29,548 nucleotides of DNA from VRUG01 sp965372745 (GTDB lineage Bacteria > Planctomycetota > Phycisphaerae > Sedimentisphaerales > Anaerobacaceae), in contig CBDVDM010000022.1 of NCBI GenBank assembly GCA_965372745.1, positions 1 through 29,548 of the forward strand, written 5' to 3'. Position 1 is the first letter of the stretch; every line of letters begins with the position of its first letter. Positions 29,494 through 29,548 of this stretch are shown in pieces. Below the pieces are notes generated by a model. The model saw only the letters and a list, made by a program, of their open reading frames with translations. It was not told the origin of the DNA and searched no databases. Both the position numbers and the translations under genes were made by a program.

Positions 29494-29548
29494 TAGCTAG
29501 TGCTCTGTAAAAGTTAAATGTTCGGGTAGAGCGAACGCAATTTTCGTC

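Overview
The window reads as a chromosomal segment of a Gram-negative anaerobe or facultative anaerobe, most likely a planctomycete of the Phycisphaerae type. Pointers are a PEP-CTERM surface protein, an LptE-like lipoprotein, a complete Rnf electron-transport operon, a pyruvate phosphate dikinase, several Gfo/Idh- and TPR-type proteins, and moderate GC with AT-rich spacers. This assignment is inferred from gene content; there is no rRNA or marker phylogeny here.

Layout. (1) 1-1480: the 3' end of a degenerate response-regulator receiver gene, a structured leader, a PEP-CTERM protein, a bidirectional terminator and tRNA-His(GTG). (2) 1423-6082: ppdK with a good sigma70-type promoter and terminator, an isochorismatase-fold protein lacking its catalytic cysteine, and divergently trmB. 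(3) 6097-8941: an AT-rich 780-codon gene for a PD-(D/E)xK nuclease-like protein with a C-terminal SEC-C zinc motif, followed by about 500 bases of repeat-rich non-coding DNA; this is the most accessory-looking part. (4) 8942-11400: a SAM methyltransferase, a MarC-family membrane protein and a membrane-anchored unknown protein. (5) 11592-18440: a plus-strand run of envelope and housekeeping genes: a BamD/TPR-like exported protein, an LptE-like lipoprotein, ftsH, dsbD, nth and a LOG-family protein. (6) 18465-20301: an uncharacterised radical SAM protein, possibly read from a leaderless transcript. (7) 20392-26929: apbE facing the minus-strand operon [95-residue Cys-rich membrane protein]-rnfC-D-G-E-A-B. 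(8) 27022-29493: an M48 lipoprotein metallopeptidase, a Gfo/Idh/MocA-like protein with an altered catalytic motif, and a small conserved 82-residue protein behind an AT-rich region with repeated TGTAAA.

How they work together: RnfCDGEAB would couple ferredoxin:NAD+ electron transfer to ion translocation, and ApbE would attach FMN covalently to the threonines seen in RnfG and RnfD. PPDK links pyruvate and PEP. The TPR/LptE/FtsH/DsbD/M48 genes suggest outer-membrane assembly and envelope quality control. I found no CRISPR array, transposase, integrase, phage module or rRNA. I do not see a clear new multi-gene system. The strongest leads are single-gene departures from family norms: RnfB missing exactly one cluster's ligands, the SEC-C/nuclease protein, several lost catalytic residues, and the PEP-CTERM leader.
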